Shown in pieces: positions 42,537-54,240 of a stretch of DNA of 64,000 nt (the stretch's first letter is position 1; every line of letters begins with the position of its first letter). This DNA is from Helichrysum umbraculigerum. Taxonomy: Eukaryota; Streptophyta; Magnoliopsida; Asterales; Asteraceae. The stretch lies in NCBI GenBank assembly GCA_949592205.1, contig CATIUR010000003.1, forward strand, positions 20,560,001 through 20,624,000, written 5' to 3'. A model generated the notes under the pieces. That model made no database searches and had not been told where the DNA came from. It saw only the letters and a list, made by a program, of their open reading frames with translations. Both the position numbers and the translations under genes were made by a program.

Positions 42537-43610
42537 ATGGCAGGTAACGAGCAACCGACCAATGTTCCCCATAATGCTTCTCGGATGGACACTTTTCCTT
42601 TGGAGACACAGAGTGATAGATATGAGCAGACTGGTATGATATTTTCAGCTCATGAGGATATTGACACGGATGAGGATGTATCTCAGATGAAACATGAATT
42701 ACTTGAACTTAGAGGTTTCAAACAACAGATTGAACAAGATAGACAGGCTGGATTTTCTCAGCAACCGAGGCAGGTTTGTTCTTTTAATACATTTATGAGA
42801 AGTAAACCTTCAGAATTTCAGGGTAGTACAAATCCTTCTGTTACTTTGGATTGGTTGAGAGATACTGAGAGAAAATTTGAGGTTTGTAAATGTGACGAGA
42901 CAGATAAAGTTCCATTTGCTGTTCAGCTTCTTAAAGGTCAGGCTATGACTTGGTGGGATTCGATTACATCTGTTCTGACTCCACAACAAAAAGCGTTTAT
43001 TAGATGGCCAGATTTTTATAATGAGATGTGTAAACAATTCTGTTCTGAGTTTGATGTGTCACGTATTAGACAGGAATTTATGGAACTACATATGACAGAT
43101 CAGATGACTATTGATGAGTTGATCACACAGTTTACAGATAAATTGAGATTTGTTCATCAATGGGTTCCAGATGACAAAACCAAGATTGATCGTTTTGTTA
43201 GAACATTACCACCAGATTATCGTACTACTGTAAGATTAGCGAGTTCCTTGAGACATGCTTTTGATTTAGCTCGTTCAGTGGATAGTGATATACGGGCTAG
43301 AGATATGCAAAGTAAAGAAAAGACTTTACAGTATTCTGAAAGTGATCGTCCTGGTAAAAGTAAACATAAAGGACAGAGTAGTCAGCAAAGCAGGAAACAA
43401 AGTGATCATAGTGGTTCAGTTGATAAACCCAAATGGTGCTTTAGATGTAAATGCAGGCATGTGGGACAGTGTACTTCCCAGACTTCTAGATGCATTAAGT
43501 GTGGTGTGTTTGGTCATGATGCTAAGGATTGTGATTATCCTAACCATGTTTGTTGGATTTGTCACAAGGAGAGTCACCGAGCTAACCAGTGTCCAGAGGC
43601 TATGAGATAG
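42537..43610 (+). CDS. E3 GAG with zinc knuckles
   Basis: A 357-residue ORF from ATG to TAG. The GAG domain lies at about residues 80-240 (SKPSEFQGSTNP, AMTWWDSI, WVPDDKTKIDRFVRTLP). After a Lys/Ser/Gln-rich basic linker come three cysteine clusters: CFRCKCRHVGQC, then two CCHC knuckles CIKCGVFGHDAKDC and CWICHKESHRANQC. The ORF is intact. In autonomous relatives it is fused to, or followed by, protease-RT-RNase H-integrase; here only a protease stub follows in the same frame. It could form particles with enzymes provided in trans. Confidence 0.88.
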   Translation: MAGNEQPTNVPHNASRMDTFPLETQSDRYEQTGMIFSAHEDIDTDEDVSQMKHELLELRGFKQQIEQDRQAGFSQQPRQVCSFNTFMRSKPSEFQGSTNPSVTLDWLRDTERKFEVCKCDETDKVPFAVQLLKGQAMTWWDSITSVLTPQQKAFIRWPDFYNEMCKQFCSEFDVSRIRQEFMELHMTDQMTIDELITQFTDKLRFVHQWVPDDKTKIDRFVRTLPPDYRTTVRLASSLRHAFDLARSVDSDIRARDMQSKEKTLQYSESDRPGKSKHKGQSSQQSRKQSDHSGSVDKPKWCFRCKCRHVGQCTSQTSRCIKCGVFGHDAKDCDYPNHVCWICHKESHRANQCPEAMR

Positions 43611-43667
43611 GGGTCGGAGATTGGTCAGGAGGTCGTCATTTAGTGCCATGAGTAGAAGAATGAGCTA

Positions 43668-43898
43668 TCAGTTGCTGATAGAGTTTTTCTGATGACAGTT
43701 AATTCGACTGTCAGAACATGTGACTTCATTCCAGGTACTTCTGTATTACTCTATACTGGCATATTATTATGTAGCTTAGAGTTAGTGTACCTTTATGATT
43801 GTTTGTTATGTGATAAGCTGAAAATTGTTCCCACTGTGTTTATTAATTCTGTTGAAATAGAATTAAGTGATGATGAGATAATTCAAGTTACCACATAG
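43668..43898 (+). pseudogene. E3 protease remnant
   Basis: In the same frame as gag, after several stops. It shows the start of a gypsy protease region (RVFLMTVN, DFIPGT) and a later conserved strand (KIVPTVFINSVEIELSDDEI). The place of the catalytic D-S/T-G reads LLYTGI, so the aspartate is gone. It ends at TAG 43,896. Everything C-terminal (RT, RNase H, integrase) is missing. Confidence 0.6.
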
Positions 43899-44609
43899 GT
43901 GACTAGGATTGGTGTTTGATAGTGGGCCATGTTTTGAGTTAAAGTTTGTTTTTGTCAATCTTTTGTTTATAAGATCTTGACCTGTGTTGATTTAGACAAA
44001 TTGATTAATGATATCAATGTGAGATAATGCGGGAACTTGATGATTGAAGGTATTGTGAACTAGTACCTGTGCTTGGGGGGAATAGATAGAAGCATGTACA
44101 TTGAGATATGTGCATGTGGAAAGAATTCAAAACATGTAATTACATTTATAAGTTACTCACGGAGTAACGTGTGACATGTGTATCTATTATGATCCAATAG
44201 TTGATGATGATACCTTGACTTGGAGTTTATAACAATTACTTTGGCCTTAAACTCATGGAGACACTGTTGATGGATAAATTAAATCCAAGATTTGATTGTG
44301 AGACCTAATATTGTTGAAACCTTTGCTGGATTGTGATGGAATTTATCCAATTTGTGTTAAGAATTTTTTCTGATATAGTGGATTGATTGAAAGCTATCTG
44401 CTTCGAATATTGATGTATTTTAATTTGAAATCATTATATTGATGGATTGTCATAGAGTGGATTTGACATTGTTATGGATTCTGATCATTGGGTTTTGAGT
44501 GTAAACTGGCATATTGATTGATCCTTATGGATATTATGCGATTTTATTATTGTGGATTATTGAACTGGATTAGATTTCGGGGACGAAATCTTTTTAAGGG
44601 GGAGAGATT
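43899..44609 (+). other. E3 non-coding 3' internal region and polypurine tract
   Basis: About 700 bp with no ORF. It ends with ATTTCGGGGACGAAATC (44,573-44,590), a box usual at the end of chromovirus coding regions, and the polypurine tract AAGGGGGAGAGA (44,596-44,607) directly before the 3' LTR. Confidence 0.8.
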
Positions 44610-46554
44610 TGTAACATCCGCAAAATGGGCCTAGGAGTTTTACATTATTTCCTGAGTTTTATTTGTTAGAAATAGTTTGGTTTGAATTGTTGAAAATAAA
44701 TGGGTAAAATAAGTTCAGGAATTATTGTGACTAGTGAAATATTAATTGATTTAAATTAATATAGTTGACGGAACAATAAAATGTTTGGACTCGTAAATGG
44801 TTTTCGGGTTCCAGACAATAGGTTGAGAAGGGGTATTAAATTATACCCGTATATTGAAGTCGGTAGTTTGTGAGCCGACCTTTCTTTCCTTTTTATTTCC
44901 CTAATCCTCATTTGTTTCCTGATGCAAACTCCAAATACACACATATCACTTTTAGAATTAAAAGAAAGAAAGGAAGGGATTAATTTGCTTCTGTGATTCA
45001 TCATCATCATCATATTATCATCACTATCACCACTATGTTCTTCAAATAGTAAGTGTTTTTCATAGTTTATATTTAAAGTTTGATTGAATTCTTGAATTAG
45101 TGAAATTGAAGAGGGAAATGATGATTTGTGATGTTAGACGAAGTTAGAAATCATTATTCATCATATATAACCGATTAGAACTTGAGTTTGATGTTAAAAT
45201 TGAGTTTTGAATCGGATTTGGGAGCTGGGTTTTAAGCAGTTCGGAGGCTGCTGGAAATGTCCAGGTCGCGGCGCAACCAAGCCACATCGCGACGCGATGT
45301 AGGTATAGATCGCGACGCGATTATTGAATCATAGAGACGCGATTGATAGGTTGATTGCGACGCGATCTTGGCCCATTGCTACGCGATGTATATATAGATA
45401 GCGACGCGATGGGGTGATAATAGAGACGCGATGTAGGTGTAGATCGCGATGCGATCTGGGGTTGTTGCGGCGCGATTTGTGCCTGCACAGGACTGTTTTA
45501 CTTTTACATGTGTACTGTGAATTTATGTTAGTATACTAGTTTTATTGCTAACTAGTAAAGATGTGTATGATGATAAATTGGATAATCCAAGCTAGGTTGA
45601 CATGTGAACACTTAGTTGATTGATATGGTAAGTTGATATATTGTACATTGAGATATTGTGATATGTTATACGATTATAACATAAGTTTATTGTTGATTGA
45701 CAAATTACTGACTTGTGATATTTGTGATGATTTCAGATAAACCAGAGAAGGCTCAGTAACATTAGATCTCTGAGCATACAGCTGAGGTATTGGTGAGTGG
45801 TTCTGTACCTTCAGTGTGGTTTAGCTGTAACAGGTTTGGTTACAGCAAGTGAATGTAGGTTTACTGTTTGATAGACTGTTTAGTCTGATATGCTGATTGT
45901 GATTATGTGGCCTTTGGGCATTAAGTGATAAATCGGAGGTTAAGATGATTTGGGCTTGGTTACTATTGTTGGACGACAGGAATTTCCTTGTACATGTCGT
46001 TAATAGGAAATTAAGTCGTGTGAAAGTAGTAACGAGCTATCGGTTAACTGCTGTTAGGACTAGCAGCTCAGTTGGGTTGTGATTAACCGCTGTTGGGGTC
46101 TACAGCTCAGTGGGGTTACTAAGTGTTGCTTTACTGCTAGCAACTACCGATCCTCTGATGTTGAGTGAAACTATGTGATTGTGACTGTGATTATTTGTTG
46201 TGATTAAAGTTGTTATTGCTAGATTGGACTGTCGGTTACAGTTCTATCTCACTTAGCAGTTGTGCTAATCCCACCACTTTAAATTACTTCTTGCAGGTTG
46301 TGATTTCACAGGGTGGTCGGGCAAGAAGGTGTTGACCTGAATGAATGTTTGACGACTACTGCGTTGACTCTGATATTGGTTTTGTTAAATATCGTGATGT
46401 TTGGATTTACATAACACCCAAGGGTTGTATTATAAAATGTAAAGTATTGTTTTGTTTTGAAACAGGTTGGACTTTTGTATTTAAATGTAAAGTTTTGTGA
46501 GGGACATCGCTTCCGGGTTGTAAAATAACGTTATCATAATGTGAGGGTGTTATA
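44610..46554 (+). repeat. E3 3' LTR
   Basis: Same length as the 5' LTR, with about 12 substitutions, nearly all transitions (C/T or G/A). Confidence 0.95.
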
Positions 46555-46559
46555 ACAAT

Positions 46560-49150
46560 CATGTTTCCAATCGATATATTATTGGGTTCAATTAAATCGA
46601 TTGTGATATGGGATTAATTCCATCGATGATTGATGTTTGTGGCCGAAGTTGTTGTAACGAAGATAGTGTTGAAGATGACAACTGAAATTTGAGATGATAA
46701 ATTAAAGAGGAGTCAAGATTCATTCAGTATATTTTGGTTTAATTAAATAAAAGATAATAATACCTTGAATGAACACAAACGAACACACACATACATACAA
46801 TTATACACATTATTACACCTTAATGTAGGTGTATGGGAGTGGAGGAAAATTGTGGGGAGGAAATGTAAAAGATAAAATATCTAAATGTTTAATACTATTA
46901 TATTTAGAATTTAGATGAGATTAAAATAAGATATACAAATATATATTAATTTAATTAAACTATTAGTTAACAAACAAATAAACATGTTATCGAACGTAAA
47001 TAAACGAACGAGACATATATTCATGTTCATTCATATAATTATGCGAACGTAAAATTTTATTCATGTTTGTTCATATAACGAACGAACATAAACGAACCTC
47101 CCGCCGAACAGTTCATGAATTGTTCGTTAAACATTCCGTTCGCTTACAGGTCTAGTAAGGTCTTGAGGGCGTACGTCAAGCAAAAAACGGCCTGCTCGAC
47201 TTTATACTCATACACCTTTGTCTTCAAAGTAAGTATGTAACACATGCTTTTTATATTTTCTCTTTGCTAGATCATCTTTCCTTTTAATTTAACCATATGT
47301 CCCAATCAATTTGTCAGGCATACGTATATACATAATTTTACATGTATCAATCACTTTTGAAATAGAACTTGACATTGTACTTGGTAACATTTTTCACTGT
47401 TATAATTCATTATAAGATTCATATATTATTACACTTTGTTATTAAATTAAATCAAATTTCTTATCATATCCGGCCACTACACCTCTTTGTTCCTCTCCAT
47501 TACCTTTTGCAACTTTCCCATCAATTTGTAGGTCTCTCTCGATCTCTAGCCTTAAAATTAGGGTTTCTGGTCATGTCTTCTGTGTGTTCAAGTAAAAAGA
47601 AATCTTGAATTGATGGCCGGCAACTAAGGAAAGATCAAAGAGTACTTCAAACAAAAGCAAGAAAAATAAATTAAGGTATGTACGTACTTGTGTTTTCTAT
47701 AAATAACTTGTGAACAAGAAACACGTTCATAAAAGCAAAAGACAACTAATAGCTATATTCATATGAATCACACCTAATTAGTTTCTTTTAGATCTTTCTT
47801 TTTGGTTACACATACTTGTAAAATTATGAGGTTGTAACATATATGTTTTCGTAGGGTTTTCTACTTGTAAGGAGTTCATATATATACATATATGTTCCAG
47901 ATCACATCGAATTTTTTGATTTTAAGTACTTAGGATGATCAAGGGTCTGCTAGCCAGATCCAATTTCATCTTAAGTATATTCAGCATGTTTGTGTGTGCA
48001 TATAATGAGATCTAGGTCTTTAGATCTCCTAGCGATCAATTGAGGTGTAAGATCATAAAAACTCTGAGACGACCACTAGGTCGAGTTTGATGATTAGCTC
48101 AATATAATTCACTTGCTTGCAAGAAATTCATCTAAGTGATCAGCCGGCCTGTTCTTTCTTCAAGGCTTATGTATATCCATATATGAATTTAATGATTCAT
48201 TATAGGTAGGTGCATTGTGTCAACTAAGCTCGTGAGCGTGTTTTTTTCTTTTTTCTTTTTCTTTTTATTTACATATATTGCTTAATTAATTGTGATTTCT
48301 TCATTAACCAAGATCCCAACATTGAATAATCCATGACTTCTCTCCCCCACCCCCAAGGCTCCCATGAACTACCTATTGCAAAAGCAGTTATGAACTATTT
48401 CACCAATGTGAGTCATTTTCTGTAGTCCAGTACACTTCCTTAAAATTTCCAAGTATATTCTAATGAATTCACACTACCAAAGTGCAGCTACACACATCTT
48501 GCTAGCAGCTAGCACAACATATTGAGATTCATTAATCTAATTTGAACCGAGAACTAAGCTAGAAGATGTACTGTTACTTAAGACACTCTAAGCTCAAGGA
48601 TAGTTAAAATCGAAGTGTGTTAGGTAGCTTATTTCTCAACTGAATTTCGCTGAACTCGTGATCATGACACTGATCGATGTGCTATATGACACAATATATA
48701 GCATGAATTTCGTCCAACTAAGAACGTATTTATTGTGTGTATCAAACTTTCAATAATATAATCTCTATTGTATGTATTGGATTGTACTTTTGATGATGTG
48801 TCATTGGATACAAATTATATATTGTTGAGTAAAGTAAAATACATTTACAAATACTAATCCCGAATATATAAGACCAAATATATAGCATATATGAATATGT
48901 ACTCCGATCCCTCTGTACCTATATAGCTAGGTGTCTTTAAGGAAAACGCTTTAGAAGGAACAAAAAAACATACAATTATTGACATATCGTTGATGTGAGT
49001 TTTATCCTTTTGATCGAATAAACACAAATAATGTAGTAAAAGCAAAAGGTTTTATGATGAGCGTAATCATACTATATAAAATGAAAAATTAATTATTATG
49101 TTAAAGTAATTAACATGTTTCCGTTAATTAGTAACTAGTTCATGATCTTG
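46560..49150. other. Spacer upstream of the LOB-like gene
   Basis: No coding region recognised. At about 46,985-47,155 there is a block of AACGAAC/GTTCGTT repeats ending CTTACAGGTCTA, which resembles the terminal region of a hAT element (low confidence; no partner end found). From about 47,160 to 49,150 the sequence is AT-rich and probably includes the promoter and leader of the LOB-like gene. Confidence 0.45.
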
Positions 49151-49154
49151 TTGC

Positions 49155-49156
49155 AG
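49155..49156 (+). other. Putative 3' splice site in the LOB-like gene leader
   Basis: TCTTGTTGCAG ending at 49,156, followed by a 24-nt leader and the ATG at 49,181. LOB-domain genes often have an intron in the 5' leader, so an untranslated first exon probably lies upstream. The donor could not be fixed. Confidence 0.4.
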
Positions 49157-49180
49157 ATAAAACATTAGGCAATATATATA

Positions 49181-49675
49181 ATGGCTTCATCAAACTCTTA
49201 CAACACTCCTTGTGCTGCCTGCAAGTTCTTAAGAAGAAAATGCATACCTAGCTGTGTTTTCGCACCTTATTTCCCACCAGAAGATCCACAAAAGTTCGTA
49301 CACGTTCACAAAATATTTGGAGCCAGCAACATTACAAAGCTTATACACGAAGTCTTACCACATGAGAGAGAAGATGTAGTGAGTTCTCTTGCATATGAAG
49401 CCGAAGCTCGTGTTAGAGATCCTGTTTATGGTTGTGTGGGAGTCATATCTTACCTACAAAAACAAGTTGATCGTCTTCAAAAGGATCTTGATGCCGCAAA
49501 TGCTACTTTGATACAACAAGCGTGTAACATGGATCATTTTTCTGCTAAAAGGGTTCGTGGTGGATTATATCAGCAAACACGAACCCTTCCTAGTTATCAT
49601 GTTCGCATGCCAAATTGGAAGAACCATGTTAATTCTTGTGGTAGTATGAGTGGTGGTGGTGGAGTTAATATGTGA
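49181..49675 (+). CDS. LOB-domain (LBD) class I transcription factor
   Basis: An intact single-exon ORF of 164 residues. LBD proteins bind DNA in the nucleus and control lateral-organ boundaries and related development. Domains: the C block CAACKFLRRKCIPSC with C-X2-C-X6-C-X3-C spacing at residues 11-25; the GAS block around FVHVHKIFGASNITKLI (39-55) and AYEAEARVRDPVYGCVG; and the leucine-zipper-like ISYLQKQVDRLQKDLDAAN. The zipper makes it class I. The start MASSNSYN and overall sequence are closest, from memory, to LOB itself and its near paralogs, but the C-terminal tail is short and Gly/Ser-rich and the exact ortholog cannot be named. It is one of only two cellular protein genes in the window and lies 2.6 kb from the young E3 insertion. 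Confidence 0.95.
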   Translation: MASSNSYNTPCAACKFLRRKCIPSCVFAPYFPPEDPQKFVHVHKIFGASNITKLIHEVLPHEREDVVSSLAYEAEARVRDPVYGCVGVISYLQKQVDRLQKDLDAANATLIQQACNMDHFSAKRVRGGLYQQTRTLPSYHVRMPNWKNHVNSCGSMSGGGGVNM

Positions 49676-49924
49676 AGTAGACAATATATATGCATCTTTC
49701 TATGTTGGCCATGAAAGGCATATAAGTAGACCATATATATGTATCCTTCTTTTAATTTGTAGTCTATATATATACTTGTATCAGGACCACTTTACCTACC
49801 AGCAACTTATATATATACCAACAAATAAACATGCATTCACATACATACACACAATCCTTAACTATAGGTATATGTACTTAAATATCAAATTATATGTCAT
49901 GAGATGAGATTGTAGAGACTTTAA

Positions 49925-51028
49925 GAGCATGGCTGTCTTTGAGGGTGGATGAGGTGGTTGAGCGCCCAGGACCTCCGAATCGTAGGGGCCTCAAAATGTA
50001 TATGTAAAACGGGTCGGGTCGGGTTGAGTTTACGTTTTGTTTATGTCCAATTCTAAAATTCTTATAAATAATTGATTTGTTAATCATTTGAAATGATTTT
50101 TTGTCATTTCTCTCATATCTTACTAATATCCTGATGCTCCAAGGTCGTCAAACGAAAAAGGAGTATGAAAAACGACCAAATTAGTTCATTGTTTCACACT
50201 ATATCAATGTTTTGTGTATGTATTAGTCTACAATAAGCTTGTTGGTATGCCAGTTCTTTTCACCATGTAATTTAGAATAAATTCAACACTATAATTTCGG
50301 TTAAAATTTTAGTTTGGAAACACTAACGAAAACTAACCAAAAAGACTTTGTTATAAATAACTATATGTGATAATATATAGGTAACAAAATTATATAAGAG
50401 TCATTAAGTTACTCACAACAAGCCAACTTAATTACAAGAACTACTATACAACATAACAAAGCAAACCAAAAGTTTTCAAATAATATTGGAACTCCTATTA
50501 TATTTGGGTGTATTTATTTATGTGGTACCAAACAACTAGTCTCTTGTATGATTCAAACTTTATATGACAACAAAAAGTAATAAAAGTTAAAAATTCTGGG
50601 AATCCCACCGTTCAACATACTGTAAATTTTGATTCCCTATGCCTATATATAAAGAGCATATCTTCTTTATTTTAATAAAAAAGAGTTAAGTCTACATACT
50701 TTTATCTTAAGCCACCGAGGACCTTTTGCATCTTGGGATGGGAGCCTACGAAACAGAAAGCTACAAAAGATCAAAATATCCTGAAGAGTTCTAGTAATAA
50801 TTTTCAAGTCACTGGGTCCGAGGACCCCTACTTAGTGAATGGATCCACCCCTACCTATATATATAATTTGATTTTTAATTGCGAAAAGAAAATATTTTCT
50901 AAGTTGTTTCAAAATTGATTGAGTTGCAATAAAAAAATATATTTACTTATAGCTCAATATAAGTATACATTTCGGTGATCATGTATGCTTTTGCTCAGGA
51001 CCTCCAAAAACTCAGAGACAACCATGTT
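49925..51028. mobile_element. PIF/Harbinger-like non-autonomous element downstream of the LOB-like gene
   Basis: The left end GAGCATGGCTGTCTTTGAG and the right end (reversed) AACATGGTTGTCTCTGAG are imperfect inverted repeats, with a further shared CAGGACCTCC inside each end. The flanking trinucleotide is TAA on both sides (49,922-49,924 and 51,029-51,031). About 1.1 kb with no transposase. It lies 250 bp past the LOB-like stop codon. Confidence 0.55.
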
Positions 51029-51031
51029 TAA

Positions 51032-52780
51032 GAGTATATCAATTTCCGTGTTACTTCCTAAACCCTAAGTAATTATAAGTTCAAGACCCCAAATTAATTC
51101 TTTCAATAAAGGGTTTTTGACATATACAACGGTATGAGAGTAATTCATTATCAAAAGGTTGCCAGATCGAGTACAAGAGAGAAAATATATATGTAATGTA
51201 ATTAATGTGTAATCACTTGTGTACATGCATATATATGTGGGTTGGGAGGGTTAGCTAGGTGAATAGATTGTAGATTCTCTATTTTTTTATCTCAGTAAAC
51301 CAAAAGGATTAATGTTTAGTAGTTTCAAATATTTCCTTTGGTTTTGTCTTAGTAATTTCTATTTACGGAACCAATCAAAATGATATCAATATGGTTAACA
51401 AAACTTTTGACTATTAAACATGGAAGCTAGACTTTAAAATGTTTTATTCTTTTGTGGCATTTTCCCACCTACACAGAACATGTTGAAGTATAGAACGACG
51501 GGCATGGCAATTATTGTAGACATATACCCCTAGCTTCTCCGAGTTTATTTAGTAAGATTATTATAAAAGCCATACTGTTAGCCGCATAAATGGTGGAGCT
51601 AGGATGACCTCTTTATATATATATATACCAACCTCGAACATGAAAATAAGTAATCCGGTGATAATGTATATGGAATACGATGTTGTGTTTAAAGAGACGA
51701 TGTGAACTAAGATTTACCTTGCTATATGTAGGAAAGTCTTGGGTAATAAGATTGTTGTTATTCTTCAGACCAAAAAGTGGTTGTACCTGCTATCACCGGT
51801 GGTAATAGGGTTGGGCATTGTAGACAGTTGCCCACAAGGCTAGCAATTGTATATGATATATGTCAAGTACGAAGTTATTTAAACATTGCCCCTAGTCTAG
51901 CAATCATGCTTTTGTGTTAGTAAGCATAAGGTTAAGGTCCTACGCTCCATTCCTGTAATGGTTCATTTTGGCTTGTTTTTTTCAGCCAATTCTCCGCTTT
52001 CTATCTATTTTATCATTTCCCTTTCCCTTATTTTAATCACACAAAACTTCTGTCATGGTAAAGAATAATTCTTAATTTAAGTTAGTGTAACTCTCTCTGC
52101 GTAGTTGCTAATCTATAAGTACAAATTCAGTATACTTTATACTTACTTTAATCCTTTATGGAATGAGAATTAGAAACGAAACCTCTAAGAGGATGAATTC
52201 TATAAGGACGTGCAACTCAAAACCTAATTCGATTATATAACCTACGAGTAGTTTTATACCCGCACGTTGCGACGGAATATAAAAAAGTTACATTTTTAAT
52301 AGATAATGTTAGTTATATAAAAGTTTTTATTATACTTTCAAACGCGAAACACAATAATTGATCGTGCATATGCATTATACCGTAATTAAAAATGGATTTC
52401 TCATGCATGAAAACTAATTATATAATTAAAATCTACAAAAATCTTATGCTTCATACCATGTATTTGATGGTCCAACTATCAACACTTGTTTGGAATTTCT
52501 CATATTTACATTTGATATTGCTAGATTCGATTACGGTTTATAATATGTATATCATAATCATATATGTTAGTCACCTAAATTGAACATGATAATACCAAGA
52601 TTTTATCACCATAAGAAATCATTAATTTGTCCAATGACATTAGATTACTATTATATAAGTCAAACTGCTTATCGAACTGATCAGTTTATAGGTACAATAT
52701 GATGGCAATTCAGTGTCTCTTTTACTTGAAGCTACTAATAGTGTAATGATGTGCTAAAATCAGGTTATATATATAAATGA
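51032..52780. other. AT-rich intergenic sequence
   Basis: I see no gene. Minor (TA)n runs and a phrase TTATACCCGCACGTTGCGAC near 52,252 that resembles transposon ends; no boundaries could be set. Confidence 0.5.
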
Positions 52781-52789
52781 GAAAATACC

Positions 52790-54240
52790 AATGATCTAGA
52801 CTAAAACACAACTAGGCAAGTGTACCTAATCGCACAATAGTATAGCTATAGTAAGATCCGGTTAAGTTCGTCTCCACGGGGAACAATGCGTATTTTAAGT
52901 TATTAATTAACTACTATTTAAACTAAGAAAAACAAGTAAATATTTGGATTTTGGTGTCTTTTAATGACAGGCAGTCAAAGAGTGTATATTAAACAAGTAA
53001 GTAAAAGAAAGCAAATAAAAGATAGATTAATATCAAATGGATGAAATATGTTTGCTTAGACCTTTTAACCTCTAGTTATTGGATATATGGATTAAGCACT
53101 GGATCAGGATTAGTCAACCTAGAAGACACAATTTGGACTTATTAGTTGTCACGTCAAAGTCACTTAATTAAGATTATACAACCCAAGTGTCCTTGAAGTT
53201 TAAAACCTCCTAATTATAAATTATGCAATCAATGAAATCACAAGTTAATCTGTGACCTTATTTTCATAAAAATCATCAATCATACAAGATGTCTCTAAAC
53301 ATGATCCACCAATGTTAATGATCAAATAACTCCATTCAACTCTTTCAATTAAGTCTAATCAAAATCCGCAATCAATAAATCAATTGACAAGAGCAAACAA
53401 GAACATGTAAAAGTTGTCACTAATTACAATCAATCAAGTTTACTAATTGAATGAATTAAATAACCAAAAACATCAATCGTTCGATGACTACCGTGAAATC
53501 AAAGCATATAATCCCAATCACGAATTAATATCCAATAACTAGAGTAATTAAGTCTAAACAAACATCAAAAGACTTAGCCCATAATGATGGGTTCAATCAA
53601 ACAAGAAATCAAAGACAAAGTCATGTTCAAAATCGAATAGAAATCAAGCAAACCAATTGTTTTCGATAGATTGTAATGATGTAGGATGAATCTTTACGTT
53701 TAGAACGGTTGAAAGTGGTCGATTCGGACTTAGGATGTCTCCAAAAGTCGTCCTCTAAGCTCCCAAGTCGGCTGGAATAAAGAATACCCTAAGAAAATGA
53801 TTAAAATTCGTATTTAAACCTAAAATCTGCTGGCCGACCTACAATCGCGTCGCGATCTAGGAGATCGCGGCTCTATTAACATCAAATCGCGTCGCTATCT
53901 TGCATGGTCGCGTCGCGATCTTCCCTATGTCCAAATGATTTGAATTTTTGATATGTTGTAGCCCTATGTGTTCTCTAAATTTGGCCACTTGAATCAACTT
54001 AATCGGACTCCGTATGAGGAAGTTATGGCCAAAATACTAACGCATAGCCGAAAACTCAGCTTTTACACTTTTCTTCCATATTCAGCTCATTTTCTGTTAT
54101 TTTTCCGATCCAAACTTCACTTACACCTATTTTGCAAATATGAAAGAAATAAGTACCTAAAATCTCATAAATACAATAGAAGTATATAAAATTATGGGAA
54201 TATTAATATATAAATATAATACTTATTTGATGCTATCATG
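52790..54240. mobile_element. LTR-like sequence (possible solo LTR or fragment)
   Basis: It starts with a phrase common in plant LTR elements (GGCAAGTGTACCTAATCGCA near 52,815, then GTCTCCACGGGGA). It carries a four-unit ATCGCGTCGCGAT array (53,844-53,919) and a 27-bp box at 54,004-54,030 closely similar to one in the E1 LTR (2,362-2,388). No target duplication or exact ends were found, so extent and type are uncertain. Confidence 0.4.
53844..53919 (-). repeat. Four-unit array of ATCGCGTCGCGAT, reverse complement of the E3 motif
   Basis: Units start at 53844, 53864, 53886 and 53907 (steps 20, 22, 21). Read on the minus strand the first unit is exactly ATCGCGACGCGAT, the word that makes up the E3 LTR array, although the surrounding sequence is otherwise different. 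Confidence 0.8.

Larger units (their letters stand above)
40419..46554 (+). mobile_element. E3: young Ty3/gypsy (chromovirus-like) LTR retrotransposon, non-autonomous (GAG only)
   Basis: A 6,136-bp insertion with LTRs of identical length (1,945 bp) at 40,419-42,363 and 44,610-46,554 and target duplication ACAAT (40,414-40,418 and 46,555-46,559). LTR ends are TGTAAC...GTTATA; the expected final CA reads TA in both copies. It has a tRNA-iMet primer site and a polypurine tract AAGGGGGAGAGA. Internal coding: gag and a damaged protease stub only. I counted about 12 differences between the LTRs (about 0.6 %). Confidence 0.95.
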
